Program-made: the position numbers and the translations under genes
NCBI RefSeq assembly: GCF_030068605.1
Contig: NZ_JASJOU010000017.1
Coordinates: 62,001 to 126,000 of the forward strand
DNA length: 64,000 nucleotides
Source: Xanthocytophaga agilis
Lineage (GTDB): Bacteria; Bacteroidota; Bacteroidia; Cytophagales; 172606-1
Direction of reading: 5' to 3'
Part shown: piece by piece, positions 10,094 to 19,025 of the stretch
Numbering within the stretch: position 1 is the stretch's first letter
Layout: each line of letters begins with the position of its first letter
The notes under the pieces: model-generated
The model's input: the letters and a program-made list of their open reading frames with translations, nothing else
The model's database searches: none
What the model was told of the DNA's origin: nothing

Positions 10094-10539
10094 TAAGATC
10101 AGGTAATTGTGACTTAAAGCTAAACATATAAAACCTGTTAAGAATACGATTTTATTCCAGAAACTTACAAACGAGTAAAGGTTTTAGAAGTAAATATGTA
10201 TTATTTTTTAGTATAGGTTGTTTTCAGTTTCTTTAAGCTAGAGATCTTGTATATACTGAGAAGAACATTCCTCATTCTGCACTCTCTTACCATACTTTTG
10301 AGATCGGAATTATAAGTAGCAGCCTAAACTCATTTATGCGCTAAAAAGTAAAAGAAAGATTCCTTCAACAGACTGCCAGGAAATCTGCTGCAAAGCCCTA
10401 AGAAATATTCTTATGAATGCAGTCAGTGTCTGTCTTATTTGGATGGAAGGACAAACACCATCATGTAAATTAGTACGACTATCCGTTATCTATTATTCAT
10501 ACAAGAAGTTAAATAGATTCATAGATGTTTTTGGAACCC
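10094..10539. other. Intergenic region, 446 bases
   Basis: No gene or clear structured element seen. It separates the 445-aa gene from the bactofilin-like gene on the same strand, so each side probably has its own promoter. Confidence 0.4.
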
Positions 10540-11166
10540 TCAGAGAGCATTTCGGAGAATAGGTTGGTTTCTCATAAGATATTGCATAGCTGTACCCAGT
10601 TCCAGTCTACTATCATTGTCAATTTCCCCAATAAAATCTTTTTCTGTCAGGTTAGTCGCCAGAATGCCCTTTCGTTCTTTTGAAGAGTGCCACCCATAGA
10701 TATAATCAGCTGTAATATTACCTTTTATATCAAACCAATGCCCCGATTCTATAATCAGGTGAGCCTTAAGATTCTCTCCAACATCCAGACTATAATCACA
10801 GGCAGAATCTGCTACAATAGTATTGGAAACAGTAAGGTTGCCAGCAATGCAAATCTGGGAGAAGGTAAATAAATGGTTTGTAGTGACATTACCCAGAACT
10901 AATAAAAGTGAAATATTTACTTCCAGGCAATCTTCCAGAATACCTGGAACAGTCAGGTTACCATTTACGATCACAATGTCATCTTTCACTGCCAGATAGG
11001 GTAAAGTGATATCACCTTCGTAAAGAGCAATCCGGGAAGATTCATCTTCTACAAATTCAGCAAATGCCTCCAGATGAACAGACATCTCTTGTTGCACAGT
11101 CGATTTTGGACTATTTTCTAGCAAACCAAAGGCTTCTTCCAAGGTAATAAAACGAGGTTCTGACAT
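10540..11166 (-). CDS. Beta-helix (bactofilin/polymer-forming-like) cytoplasmic protein
   Basis: About 208 residues from the chosen start MSEPRFITLEEAF. The centre has short repeating strands of the type IVIVNGNLTVPGILED, LLLVLGNVTTNHLF, ICIAGNLTV, LDVGENLKAHLII, FDIKGNITAD, the spacing expected of a right-handed beta-helix as in bactofilins (polymer-forming cytoskeletal proteins). The frame stays open upstream to an ATG at 11226, but that start would overlap the preceding gene by 34 bases; the ATG at 11166 leaves a 26-base gap and is preferred. No signal or membrane segment. A second protein of the same style lies at 13320-14144. Whether it polymerises or serves as a recognition scaffold is unknown. 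Confidence 0.65.
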   Translation of the reverse strand: MSEPRFITLEEAFGLLENSPKSTVQQEMSVHLEAFAEFVEDESSRIALYEGDITLPYLAVKDDIVIVNGNLTVPGILEDCLEVNISLLLVLGNVTTNHLFTFSQICIAGNLTVSNTIVADSACDYSLDVGENLKAHLIIESGHWFDIKGNITADYIYGWHSSKERKGILATNLTEKDFIGEIDNDSRLELGTAMQYLMRNQPILRNAL

Positions 11167-11192
11167 ATTGATTACTTGGTTCAACAGTGTAT

Positions 11193-11564
11193 TTACATCC
11201 AATTCAGCGATAGCAAATCCTGGCAATCAGGAGGACTTTCGACACCGAATGCTGTGTATTTCTTGGTAAAAGTCAATTTGCCATCCGCAATCTGATAGTG
11301 ATTGATTACATAACAAATATCTCTCTCATAATCCTCTTCTCTGTACATCCATGCAAAGGTGCAATCTTCTACACATTGCCCTAACTCTACCAAACAATTA
11401 GGATAAGCTTCTACTGGATTGTAAACTGTATCAGTATGCAGATATATTGTTTGCCTGGTCAAGTCTACTTTTATGAACATAGCTACTCGTCCTCCATAAT
11501 CCGGAAGGTCATGTTTTGCAAAAATGGATTCTGCAGTTTCACCCATGCCTGGTAGTATATTCAA
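11193..11564 (-). CDS. Hypothetical 123-aa protein
   Basis: Not recognised. Begins MNILPGMGETAESIF and contains alternating strand-like segments (RVAMFIKVDLTRQTIYLHTD, CTFAWMYREEDYERDICYVI, GKLTFTKKYTAFGVES) with no signal peptide. It ends just before the bactofilin-like gene on the same strand and is likely cotranscribed with it. Small size and neighbourhood suggest an immunity-type or accessory protein; function cannot be assigned from sequence. Confidence 0.55.
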   Translation of the reverse strand: MNILPGMGETAESIFAKHDLPDYGGRVAMFIKVDLTRQTIYLHTDTVYNPVEAYPNCLVELGQCVEDCTFAWMYREEDYERDICYVINHYQIADGKLTFTKKYTAFGVESPPDCQDLLSLNWM

Positions 11565-11690
11565 CTATACATCAAATTATCGAAGAGAAGGAGACAACTG
11601 GCAGTAAAAACAGATTCATGTATCATTCCTTTGACTAAGAGAAGTAAAAAATAGTATTAGTTAATGAATGGTTACTAATCATTTAGTTAT

Positions 11691-13307
11691 CTACAACCAG
11701 GCACCTTCTTCAGAGGCATCGGCATATCCTTCTGCATTTGCCAGCAAGCTACCGGCCATAAATGACAGAAACTTCCGTCGTTCAGGAGTCGCAGCACCAA
11801 AACATCCTCCTTCTTCAATACTGTATTGTAGCGTATCCACCCATACTTCTCCTTCAAATACCCCATTCATGACTAAATACAACCCATCCTGGCTATCACT
11901 ATAGCCCAGAAACAGACATCCCAGTTCATGAGAGCCATCAATCGCAAATAACTCTTGTAGTGTATTCCCTTTGTGCAGGATTTTCTTTCTTTTCAAGTAT
12001 TTGATTAGCTCTTTCACTCCTTCTTCTTCCTCTTCTTCTCCTGCAAAATAAGAATCCAGCATCACCCACGCCTTAATTTTCCAGTAATGATTAATGTCAT
12101 GTATTTTATCAGCTGTAATAGGGAATGGGGTTTTCAAGATCTGAATGGCATTCTTCTTTTTTTCCATCACAATCGGATTCCTCCAGCAAAAATAGCTCCC
12201 TCCTCCTTCTCCTATTTCCATCAAATACACCTTCAGTTCATCAGGTAGCTGAATCTCGTGTTTGGTCTGATAGGTTGTGATTTGTTTTTCAGACCATGGC
12301 TTGAGCATGTAATCTGTTTCTGGAGCACTATCTACCTGGTTTCGCATCTTTTCCCATCCTGACTCGTAATATTGTTTTCGCAGTCGTACAGCCACCATTC
12401 GTTGTTTAATCAGGTTAAGCACATCTGCATGTTGTACTACCAGTGGATGTGCTGGATTCAAAAACTGGTTTACTACCTTTGTCTGTTCATCTTTGACTAG
12501 CTTTTCAAACGCTTTTTTGTCTTCCTTTGCTTTTTTGATGGCAGCTTTCTCTTGTTGCTTCTTCTTTTTTATCCATTGCAGGTAGGGCTCTGTATCTTTC
12601 AGATCATCAAAATCTGTATGTTCAGGATGTGCAGTCAGCATCTGATACACAATAGCATAGGCTTCATCTTCACGATTTAACTTAAGGAGCAGACGTACTT
12701 TGGTATCATGTATGTATTTGCGATTATCCCAGTCTAAATGATGGAAACCAGCAAATACATATCCCTTGTCCAGAACTGTAAGAGCATGTTCCAGCCTGTT
12801 TTGGTCTTTGATGTATAGATATGAAAGCCATCCTATAGTATTGGCTTGTTGACTTAACATATTTTTTTGCCACTCTGCCCATATATGGCTTTCTAGAGAG
12901 AGCAACATATTTATACATTTTTCGGCTTGGGCTAGAGCAGGTTCCAGATAACGTTGCTCATCCTCTACAATACCAGGTTCTTTATCCAGAATAGCATTCC
13001 AAACCCTGAGTTTCCAGTCTTCGAGAACAAGTTGGGCACTATACGGATAGATAATATTTGTTCCTTCAGGGTATGGTGACTTAGGTATATTATCGGCATC
13101 ATCCAGATTAATAGGTAGTCCCATATTCCGGTCATCTATCTTGACATAGGACAACGAGGGCAATAGGATAATCAACACCTCAATGTTCTGAATAATCTGC
13201 TCAACCATTGTTATATCTACCGATTTTTCAGTTATCTGACCATTTAGCTTCAGACAGGCATTATTAGTTGAGACGTACAATTGTTTAAATTTCTGTGTTT
13301 CGCTCAT
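11691..13307 (-). CDS. TPR-like protein with C-terminal SMI1/KNR4 (SUKH) domain
   Basis: 538 residues. The N-terminal half is helical and TPR-like, tracking LSYLYIKDQNRLEHALTVLD and the Asp/Lys-rich stretch KKKKQQEKAAIKKAKEDKKA. The C-terminal part (about 330-530) has SUKH-superfamily hallmarks: WSEKQITTYQTKHEIQLP, DELKVYLMEIGEGGGSY, then SHELGCLFLGYSDSQDGLYL and VWVDTLQYSI. SUKH domains are a major class of immunity proteins against contact-dependent and polymorphic toxins and also act in signalling. No toxin gene lies adjacent. Lies 12 bases downstream of the beta-helix gene at 13320, so the two are probably cotranscribed. Confidence 0.8.
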   Translation of the reverse strand: MSETQKFKQLYVSTNNACLKLNGQITEKSVDITMVEQIIQNIEVLIILLPSLSYVKIDDRNMGLPINLDDADNIPKSPYPEGTNIIYPYSAQLVLEDWKLRVWNAILDKEPGIVEDEQRYLEPALAQAEKCINMLLSLESHIWAEWQKNMLSQQANTIGWLSYLYIKDQNRLEHALTVLDKGYVFAGFHHLDWDNRKYIHDTKVRLLLKLNREDEAYAIVYQMLTAHPEHTDFDDLKDTEPYLQWIKKKKQQEKAAIKKAKEDKKAFEKLVKDEQTKVVNQFLNPAHPLVVQHADVLNLIKQRMVAVRLRKQYYESGWEKMRNQVDSAPETDYMLKPWSEKQITTYQTKHEIQLPDELKVYLMEIGEGGGSYFCWRNPIVMEKKKNAIQILKTPFPITADKIHDINHYWKIKAWVMLDSYFAGEEEEEEGVKELIKYLKRKKILHKGNTLQELFAIDGSHELGCLFLGYSDSQDGLYLVMNGVFEGEVWVDTLQYSIEEGGCFGAATPERRKFLSFMAGSLLANAEGYADASEEGAWL

Positions 13308-13319
13308 GTAAAAAACTAT

Positions 13320-14144
13320 TTATTGACCCAATAAGCATTGCCATAATTTTGCAGAATCAGCTATATGGTAACTGTATTCCTGACCAGATGTGAGTATCTT
13401 TTGCTGTTCCTTTTCTGATAACAACTGCCAGGATGCAGATTCATCAAAGGCGTCTTTGCCAAATTTTTCAAACAATGTTTTGTAGTCAGGATCAGGCAAT
13501 TGTGTAGTTTGGTTAGTTTTATGTGAATAGTATCCACCTATACCCCATTCACAGGTCAGTTGGCCTTCTATGGCAAAATCAAAATGAGATACAAAAAGAA
13601 TTGGAACATATACATTACCCCATACAGTCCCTCTTCCATACATTAACTTTTCAACTCTAACGTCTCCCTGGATTTCGGTATGATCCCCACAGATTAGAAC
13701 ATCGGCATGTACATTACCTGTTACAATACAATAACAATCCGTACCATAACTCTGTACCTGACGATGAATTGTCGGAGCAGGATTACCTGGATAGTAATGA
13801 AAATGCTGGCTCCATTCTTCTCCAAAGAGTAAGTCACCCGAATTGACCAGTTCCATATATCCGCTTGTTGTCAGATCACCTTCAACAATCAAAATACGGA
13901 CACCGGAATTCCACAAGGAAAAATTACCTTCTATATGTAAATCACCTTTATGGATAACAATATCTTGTTCTTTAGATGATTGAATGCCAGGATTCTTCGG
14001 AACAGATAGTAACGCTTGCTGTAGTTGAGGTAATTTTACTTGTTCGGCTGATTTGTAAAATTCCTTCATTGTCAATGTTCGATTCCGAAAACTTTTAAAT
14101 TTAGAGTTTTTAGGCAGGGTGGTAAAAAATGAAGATGAACTCAT
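13320..14144 (-). CDS. Beta-helix (bactofilin/polymer-forming-like) protein
   Basis: 274 residues (a later ATG at MKEFYKSAEQ is an alternative start). Repeating strands DIVIHKGDLHIEGNFSL, ILIVEGDLTTSGYMEL, CIVTGNVHADVLI, TEIQGDVRVEKLMYG and GTVWGNVYVPILFV form a parallel beta-helix as in bactofilin-like proteins, followed by a helical C-terminal tail (about 205-274: YKTLFEKFGKDAFDESASW). No signal or membrane segment. It shares the strand style with the protein at 10540-11166 but has a different tail. The SUKH gene starts 12 bases after its stop, which implies one operon. Confidence 0.7.
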   Translation of the reverse strand: MSSSSFFTTLPKNSKFKSFRNRTLTMKEFYKSAEQVKLPQLQQALLSVPKNPGIQSSKEQDIVIHKGDLHIEGNFSLWNSGVRILIVEGDLTTSGYMELVNSGDLLFGEEWSQHFHYYPGNPAPTIHRQVQSYGTDCYCIVTGNVHADVLICGDHTEIQGDVRVEKLMYGRGTVWGNVYVPILFVSHFDFAIEGQLTCEWGIGGYYSHKTNQTTQLPDPDYKTLFEKFGKDAFDESASWQLLSEKEQQKILTSGQEYSYHIADSAKLWQCLLGQ

Positions 14145-14225
14145 AGACTTGATTGAATAGAATTTATAAAATCAGTTTTCCGAAAGAAGCTTTTTCCTTT
14201 TTCGAACATTTTGTAAGATCCTATC

Positions 14226-15707
14226 TTATTGGACATTGTCTGTACTACCTGTTAAGTCAACTTCTACTAGTCTGGGCATTTTTCTAATCACAGCTGGTAT
14301 TCCGTTAAATTGATTATTGGTTAAATTCAGATATGATAAATAGTTTAGATTGCCAATAGTTTCCGGAAGGAATCTAAGTTGGTTTGCAGATAAATTTAAT
14401 TTGTCTAGCATAGACAGATTAGAAATCCATTCAGGCAATTCAGTAAGCTGATTTTGCTGTAATTGCAGTTCTCTCAGGTTCCTCAAACTTTTTATATAGA
14501 CTGGCAATGTCTTGAATCTATTAGAGGACATATCCAGCTTGGTTAGATATGTTAGATTTTTAAGCGACTTTGGTAATGTAGAAAGCAGGTTACCAGAAAT
14601 ATTTAGTTCTGATAGGTCAATTAACTGACAAATAGATTTCGGTAGTTCTGAAAAAAGATTATCTGATATATCCAAAACACTTAACACAGTTAAATTCTCA
14701 AGAGAGTCAGGTAGGTAGGAGAATTGGTTATCTGATAAATCTAGTTCTTCCAGTTTACACAACCTTCCAATACCCTCTGGAACCACAGTAAAGTAGTTCT
14801 TTGATAAACTCATATACAGCAATTCGACTAATTCGCAAATGGCATCTGGAATTTCTGTCAACTGATTATGATTCATATAAAATCCTACCAAACTTGTTAG
14901 ATTACCAATAGATTGGGGCAGTGCAACAAGTTGATTGTATTCCAGATACAACCAAACTAAGTCTTTCAACTTGCCTATCGATTCTGGTAATGAAATCAGT
15001 TGGTTATTTGATAATCCCAACGTTTGCAGCTTTGTTAGATTCCCAATAGAGCCAGGTAAGGTAGATAAGTGATTCTCATAAAGGCTCAAATAGGTTAGTT
15101 GAGAAAGTGTTGTAATTGGCTCTGGAAACTCAGAAAATTGATTCCTTGACAAATCTATGTATGTCAAATTTTTCAGATTTCCAATAGAGTTAGATAGTGA
15201 CTGGATTGCATTTTTTTGTAAAGACAAACTCTCCAAATATTTCAGATCGCCAATTGAGTCAGGAAGTTTAACTAATTTATTGTTATCTAAATTGAGATAA
15301 GTTAGGCTGGTTAATTCTCCAATCCATTCCGGAAGTGACATTAGTTGGTTACCTGACAGGTTCAAATGTTTCAATGCTGTTAACTTTCGGATAAAATCAG
15401 GTAATTCCGTTAACTGATTCTGATTGATACGCAACATTTCCAATTCTGTTAATTGTGCAAGTATATCAGGCAGTTGGGTCAGACCTTTATTACTTAAATC
15501 CAATGTCTTTCTTGAATAGATATCGACAATCTTTTCTTCAAGTGAAACCTCAGAATGTTCTACTAGCCAGTGTAGCAGATACAATTGCTCAATCTGGTCA
15601 GTAAGTGTATCAATGTTCACCTGCAGTGATTCAGCTAGTTGCAATCCAATTGTTACATTTTCAAGCTGTCCGGAACGTAACAGCCGGTAAATATTTTCTT
15701 CGTGCAC
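14226..15707 (-). CDS. Leucine-rich-repeat protein (493 aa)
   Basis: An N-terminal helical cap (MHEENIYRLLRSGQLENV... to about residue 70) is followed by about 17 leucine-rich repeats of 23 residues, consensus LxxLxLxxNxLxxLPxxIxxLxx (for example LTYLNLDNNKLVKLPDSIGD), up to the C-terminus. There is no signal peptide, so the protein is probably cytoplasmic; such arrays form a curved protein-binding surface. The cap motif EEN[IL]YRLLRS...ENV is also present in the broken LRR gene at 54523-55847, showing the two are paralogues. It heads the run of the accessory block's SUKH and beta-helix genes. No enzymatic domain is visible. Confidence 0.9.
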   Translation of the reverse strand: MHEENIYRLLRSGQLENVTIGLQLAESLQVNIDTLTDQIEQLYLLHWLVEHSEVSLEEKIVDIYSRKTLDLSNKGLTQLPDILAQLTELEMLRINQNQLTELPDFIRKLTALKHLNLSGNQLMSLPEWIGELTSLTYLNLDNNKLVKLPDSIGDLKYLESLSLQKNAIQSLSNSIGNLKNLTYIDLSRNQFSEFPEPITTLSQLTYLSLYENHLSTLPGSIGNLTKLQTLGLSNNQLISLPESIGKLKDLVWLYLEYNQLVALPQSIGNLTSLVGFYMNHNQLTEIPDAICELVELLYMSLSKNYFTVVPEGIGRLCKLEELDLSDNQFSYLPDSLENLTVLSVLDISDNLFSELPKSICQLIDLSELNISGNLLSTLPKSLKNLTYLTKLDMSSNRFKTLPVYIKSLRNLRELQLQQNQLTELPEWISNLSMLDKLNLSANQLRFLPETIGNLNYLSYLNLTNNQFNGIPAVIRKMPRLVEVDLTGSTDNVQ

Positions 15708-15864
15708 AGATGAATAAAAGTAAAAAGTTTAACCTAAACTACTCAAGTTGATTGGTATACCATATAAAGGCCCACAGACATATTTTGGGTTCCTACCTCT
15801 CCTGTTTATCTACCCTATTCTATTATGACTACTCCAAAATTGAGACGCAAAGATTCTTCAAAAA

Positions 15865-16215
15865 TTATACTATCCAATCCCTTTCTATAAAATTGATCAG
15901 ATTACAAAACGTTTGCTCAATAGCCTTTCTGTTTTGATCATTGTCCTGCTGACGTTTAGCCAATGACATAACTCCTGTTTCTTTACTAATGAAACCTAAG
16001 TTGTATCCCTTTTTCTTAAAAACAAGCCGACTATTTTGGTCACCTTCTATCATACTTATTTCAAAGCCATTGAACTCAGTAAAAGGGGTTGGCAGTGTAG
16101 ACAGATAGAAACAGGCTTTATCAAAATTTTCAGCCGAAAAGCAATCCTGATACATCCGAAGCTTTCGGGGCGTTGTGTCCATTACTGATTTAGTAAGGTT
16201 TAGTTTTTCCATCAT
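15865..16215 (-). CDS. Hypothetical 116-aa protein
   Basis: Not recognised. Starts MMEKLNLTKSVMDTTPRKLR (either Met could start), with ENFDKACFYLSTLPTPFTEF, a strand pair FEISMIEGDQNSRLVFKKKG, then QNRKAIEQTFCNLINFIERD at the end. Soluble, no signal. Upstream-most gene of the minus-strand block at 8133-16215. The strand-strand-helix order is common in small immunity or YjbR-like folds, but no family can be named. Confidence 0.55.
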   Translation of the reverse strand: MMEKLNLTKSVMDTTPRKLRMYQDCFSAENFDKACFYLSTLPTPFTEFNGFEISMIEGDQNSRLVFKKKGYNLGFISKETGVMSLAKRQQDNDQNRKAIEQTFCNLINFIERDWIV

Positions 16216-16921
16216 TAGCTCAAATCAAGGCCTGAAAAGCTGCCATCATAAGCAAACCTATGCAGTTCAGGCAAAAAACATATTCGAGTTCATCCCAGAA
16301 ATAGGTTATAGTTTTCTTTACAACCTGAGTTAAAATCATGATCACAGTATCCTTTCTGCCGCATAGTCTTAATAAATATTACCCTTGTTGTTTTTTTACG
16401 TTGGATTCAGTAGTAAAGATTCTACTTTTTGAAAAAAGTAAATTACTGTTCCGGATGAATGTTTTTTGGGATCAGTTAACCGAATTCGAATGCACTTTAG
16501 GTATCTATTCAGATCTTAATTGTCCATTTAAATAAAGTCTGCTTTTTATAGTGCAATTATTTTGAGTTTTGGTGTAAGTGAGAATATGAACAAAATGGCT
16601 GTTTTTTTATGTAAGGCAATATTAATATCTGGCTGAACACAGATATTGCCATTTTTTTTACAGAAAACGAAAAGAAATTCCGAATGAAAGCAGTATTTTT
16701 CCAGTAATTGCTTGTCGGAGTTTTTGTGATGGTGTTGAAAGTCTTTTAGTAATATAGAGTCATTTTTAATACTAGAAAGTTATAGATATAATAGAGCCAG
16801 CTATGTTTATTTTGCTGGTCTCGGCAGATTATTACTGTTATATATTTTATAATTATTGTTAGAGCTTGCTTAAACTAGTAAAGGTTATCATCTCCTGTGA
16901 TAGATAGCCTTTTGTGTCATT
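16216..16921. other. Intergenic region, 706 bases, upstream of the GT2 gene
   Basis: No convincing gene. An open frame at 16338-16535 lacks any recognisable domain. The region is very AT-rich and contains one terminator-like hairpin (listed separately). It is either the end of an unrecognised small transcript or a long leader for the glycosyltransferase. Confidence 0.4.
16615..16659 (+). terminator. Terminator-like hairpin in the GT2 leader
   Basis: GGCAATATTAATATCT pairs with AGATATTGCC (16641-16650) around a GGCTGAACAC loop and is directly followed by eight T residues (16652-16659). This is a classic intrinsic-terminator shape on the plus strand, yet no confident plus-strand gene lies before it, so it may end a small RNA or attenuate the GT2 transcript. 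Confidence 0.5.
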
Positions 16922-17908
16922 ATGTACTCGAGAAACATGGAAATTCATCAATTAGAACAGAGACCAAACACAGAGACATTACCGTTGGTTTCGGTAGTAA
17001 TGGCAACCTATAACGGTAGCAGGTATATTGCACAACAACTGGAAAGTATACTAGGACAGACCTACCCAAATATTGAAATTATTATTTCTGATGACGCATC
17101 TGTAGACCATACACAGGAAATACTACAGAACTATGCAAAAAGATATGAAAATATACGTCTTCTCTTACATTATGAAAATGTAGGATACGTAAAAAACTTT
17201 GAAAGGGGAATTATTGCCAGCACAGGATCTCTTATTGCTCCCAGCGATCAGGATGATATATGGAAACCTGAGAAAATAACCAGACTTGTATCTGCAATCA
17301 ATACTAGTGACATTGTTTATTGTGATTCAGAGCTAATCTCTGCAGAAGGTGAGCCACTGGGTTTACGATTATCACAAATCAGAAGATTTACCAGTTTTAG
17401 TAGTGTGCTTAACTTCACAGTTGGGAACTCTGCTCCCGGACATGCCATGCTTATCAAACGGCAGGTAGCAGAGAAGGCACTCCCCTTACTAGCATGCTCA
17501 TCTCATGATTTCTGGCTCGGATTTGTGGCAACCTTCTCAAATGGAATCTCTTATCTGGATGAGGTACATGTACAGTATCGCCAGCATGAAAACAATGTAT
17601 GTGGAGCCTTTAATAGTAAGGACAAGACAGGAAAAAAATTTAAACGCATGAAGCAATCCAGACAAATCAGACAAGCAAATGCTCGTATCAGAATTAATGC
17701 TATGTACGAAAAGTGTCCTGCTGAGCTCCAAGAGTATAAAAAGATTCTAAGGAATTTATCCGAATCCTACCAAAGTTTTTCATTTCTTAGAAACTGGAAT
17801 CGGATGCTGCTTTTCTTCACCTATCGGGAGCAGATACTTGCCCACAAACACAGAAATACATTTAGAAAATTAGCCTACTGCTGCAAGCTATTTTTCACAA
17901 TACAGTGA
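16922..17908 (+). CDS. Family 2 glycosyltransferase
   Basis: 328 residues. GT-A fold: PLVSVVMATYNGSRYIAQQL starts the nucleotide-binding half; ISDDASVDHT carries the first acidic pair, and APSDQDDIWKPEKI holds the metal-binding DxD-like DQDD motif of rhamnosyl/glycosyl transferases of capsule and O-antigen pathways. Two hydrophilic lead residues groups (MYSRNMEIHQLEQR) precede the domain; an in-frame ATG at the sixth codon is an alternative start. Cytoplasmic, probably adding a sugar to a lipid-linked or surface polysaccharide. It stands alone, not within a polysaccharide cluster, so acceptor and donor are unknown. Confidence 0.9.
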   Translation: MYSRNMEIHQLEQRPNTETLPLVSVVMATYNGSRYIAQQLESILGQTYPNIEIIISDDASVDHTQEILQNYAKRYENIRLLLHYENVGYVKNFERGIIASTGSLIAPSDQDDIWKPEKITRLVSAINTSDIVYCDSELISAEGEPLGLRLSQIRRFTSFSSVLNFTVGNSAPGHAMLIKRQVAEKALPLLACSSHDFWLGFVATFSNGISYLDEVHVQYRQHENNVCGAFNSKDKTGKKFKRMKQSRQIRQANARIRINAMYEKCPAELQEYKKILRNLSESYQSFSFLRNWNRMLLFFTYREQILAHKHRNTFRKLAYCCKLFFTIQ

Positions 17909-18367
17909 ATATAGAACTACCACTTTCCATTTTCGAGTAAATAAACCCATCCTGATCAGGCAACTAAATCCAGAATAGTCCTCAGAATTGTTTTTATGTA
18001 GTAGAGCATCTGCATAGAATAGATATTTCTTGTGTCGGTAATGATCACTGCTGACAAAATACTCATGACCTGTTTAAATAAAGTATTTGATAAGAAGCAA
18101 CCTATCAAATATATACTATGATCTACTACTCCCCCTTAGAAAATACCACACCAATTGGTATCTCTATTCCTGTATAGACTACAGGCTAAGACAAAAATAT
18201 ATGCCTGTATTACTGCCAAGACTGGCATTGAAGTTCTTACCAGACATTTTCCAAAAACCTTACATAAGTAAGTCAACTTTTTTTCAAGGCTTTTAACTCC
18301 CTGACAGATTATTCAATTTTGTAGATAATATTTCTAATGATTTTGTACTTTTTTACTTAACTGTTTT
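17909..18367. other. Intergenic region, 459 bases
   Basis: Between the GT2 gene and the lipoprotein gene. An open frame at 18087-18296 shows no domain and is not called. No structured element recognised. Confidence 0.4.
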
Positions 18368-18823
18368 ATGCAAAAATACAATTCCTCTTTTTTGATCGTT
18401 TTGGTACTAATGACATTTTCACTTGTCTTTGCAGGTTGTAAAAAAGACGATGATGCTACTCTTGCAACAAAGGCTTTACTCACTACTGGTACCTGGAAAG
18501 GAGTTAATTATCGGGTTTATTCTACTGCTGGTGGAAAAACGCTAATTGACTCTACAGAATCTCTTACAAATACTACCAAAACGTTTAGTGAAAATGGAAC
18601 TGTAGTAACCACAATTACAGATGGAGAGGGCAATAAAACTTCATCAACAGGCGCATGGACGCTTTCAAATGATAAGAAGCTAACAATTATAAGCTTAACT
18701 AATCCATCATACTATACAATAAAAGAAATCTCATCCACTTCTCTTGTTTTATCCAATTCCGGATCATATACAAAAAATGGTGTAACCAGTACAGCTGAAC
18801 AAACAGCTACTTATAGCAAATAA
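18368..18823 (+). CDS. Lipocalin-like lipoprotein
   Basis: 151 residues. The signal peptide ends in the lipobox VFAGC (Cys24), followed by KKDDD. The mature part is a small beta-barrel type: LTTGTWKGVNYRVYSTAGG, TKTFSENGTVVTTITDGEG, STGAWTLSNDKKLTIISLTN, YTIKEISSTSLVLSNSGSYT. This is the pattern of the many Bacteroidota lipocalin-like lipoproteins (W at the first strand, AWTLSxDKKTLTI in the middle). The ligand is unknown. Monocistronic, closed by a 14-bp hairpin. Confidence 0.8.
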   Translation: MQKYNSSFLIVLVLMTFSLVFAGCKKDDDATLATKALLTTGTWKGVNYRVYSTAGGKTLIDSTESLTNTTKTFSENGTVVTTITDGEGNKTSSTGAWTLSNDKKLTIISLTNPSYYTIKEISSTSLVLSNSGSYTKNGVTSTAEQTATYSK

Positions 18824-18830
18824 TACTTTA

Positions 18831-18874
18831 TAGTATGGCTAATCCACGAACTACTCTACAGATTAGCCATACTA
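18831..18874 (+). terminator. 14-bp hairpin after the lipocalin-like gene
   Basis: TAGTATGGCTAATC (18831-18844) and GATTAGCCATACTA (18861-18874) are exact reverse complements around a 16-base loop, 7 bases after the stop codon. There is no strong T run, as is common in Bacteroidota. Confidence 0.6.
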
Positions 18875-19025
18875 CTATTTATACACAGGTTGATAAACTA
18901 AACATGTTCAGAGGCAACCACACAACATTGAATTGTCCTCAGTATAAGTTCCCCACTTCCAGAGGTTAATTTCCATTCTACTAATGTGTTCACCACTAAG
19001 TCAGATGTAGTTGTAGCATACAACT

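Noticed and set aside
16338-16535. Open frame of 65 codons in the GT2 leader
   Set aside because: No recognisable features; AT-rich sequence gives such frames by chance.
18087-18296. Open frame of 69 codons between GT2 and the lipocalin-like gene
   Set aside because: No similarity or signal and composition unlike neighbouring genes.
18880-19025. Coding-like minus-strand frame downstream of the cyclase gene
   Set aside because: About 45 codons without a start codon in frame; could be a remnant but cannot be supported.
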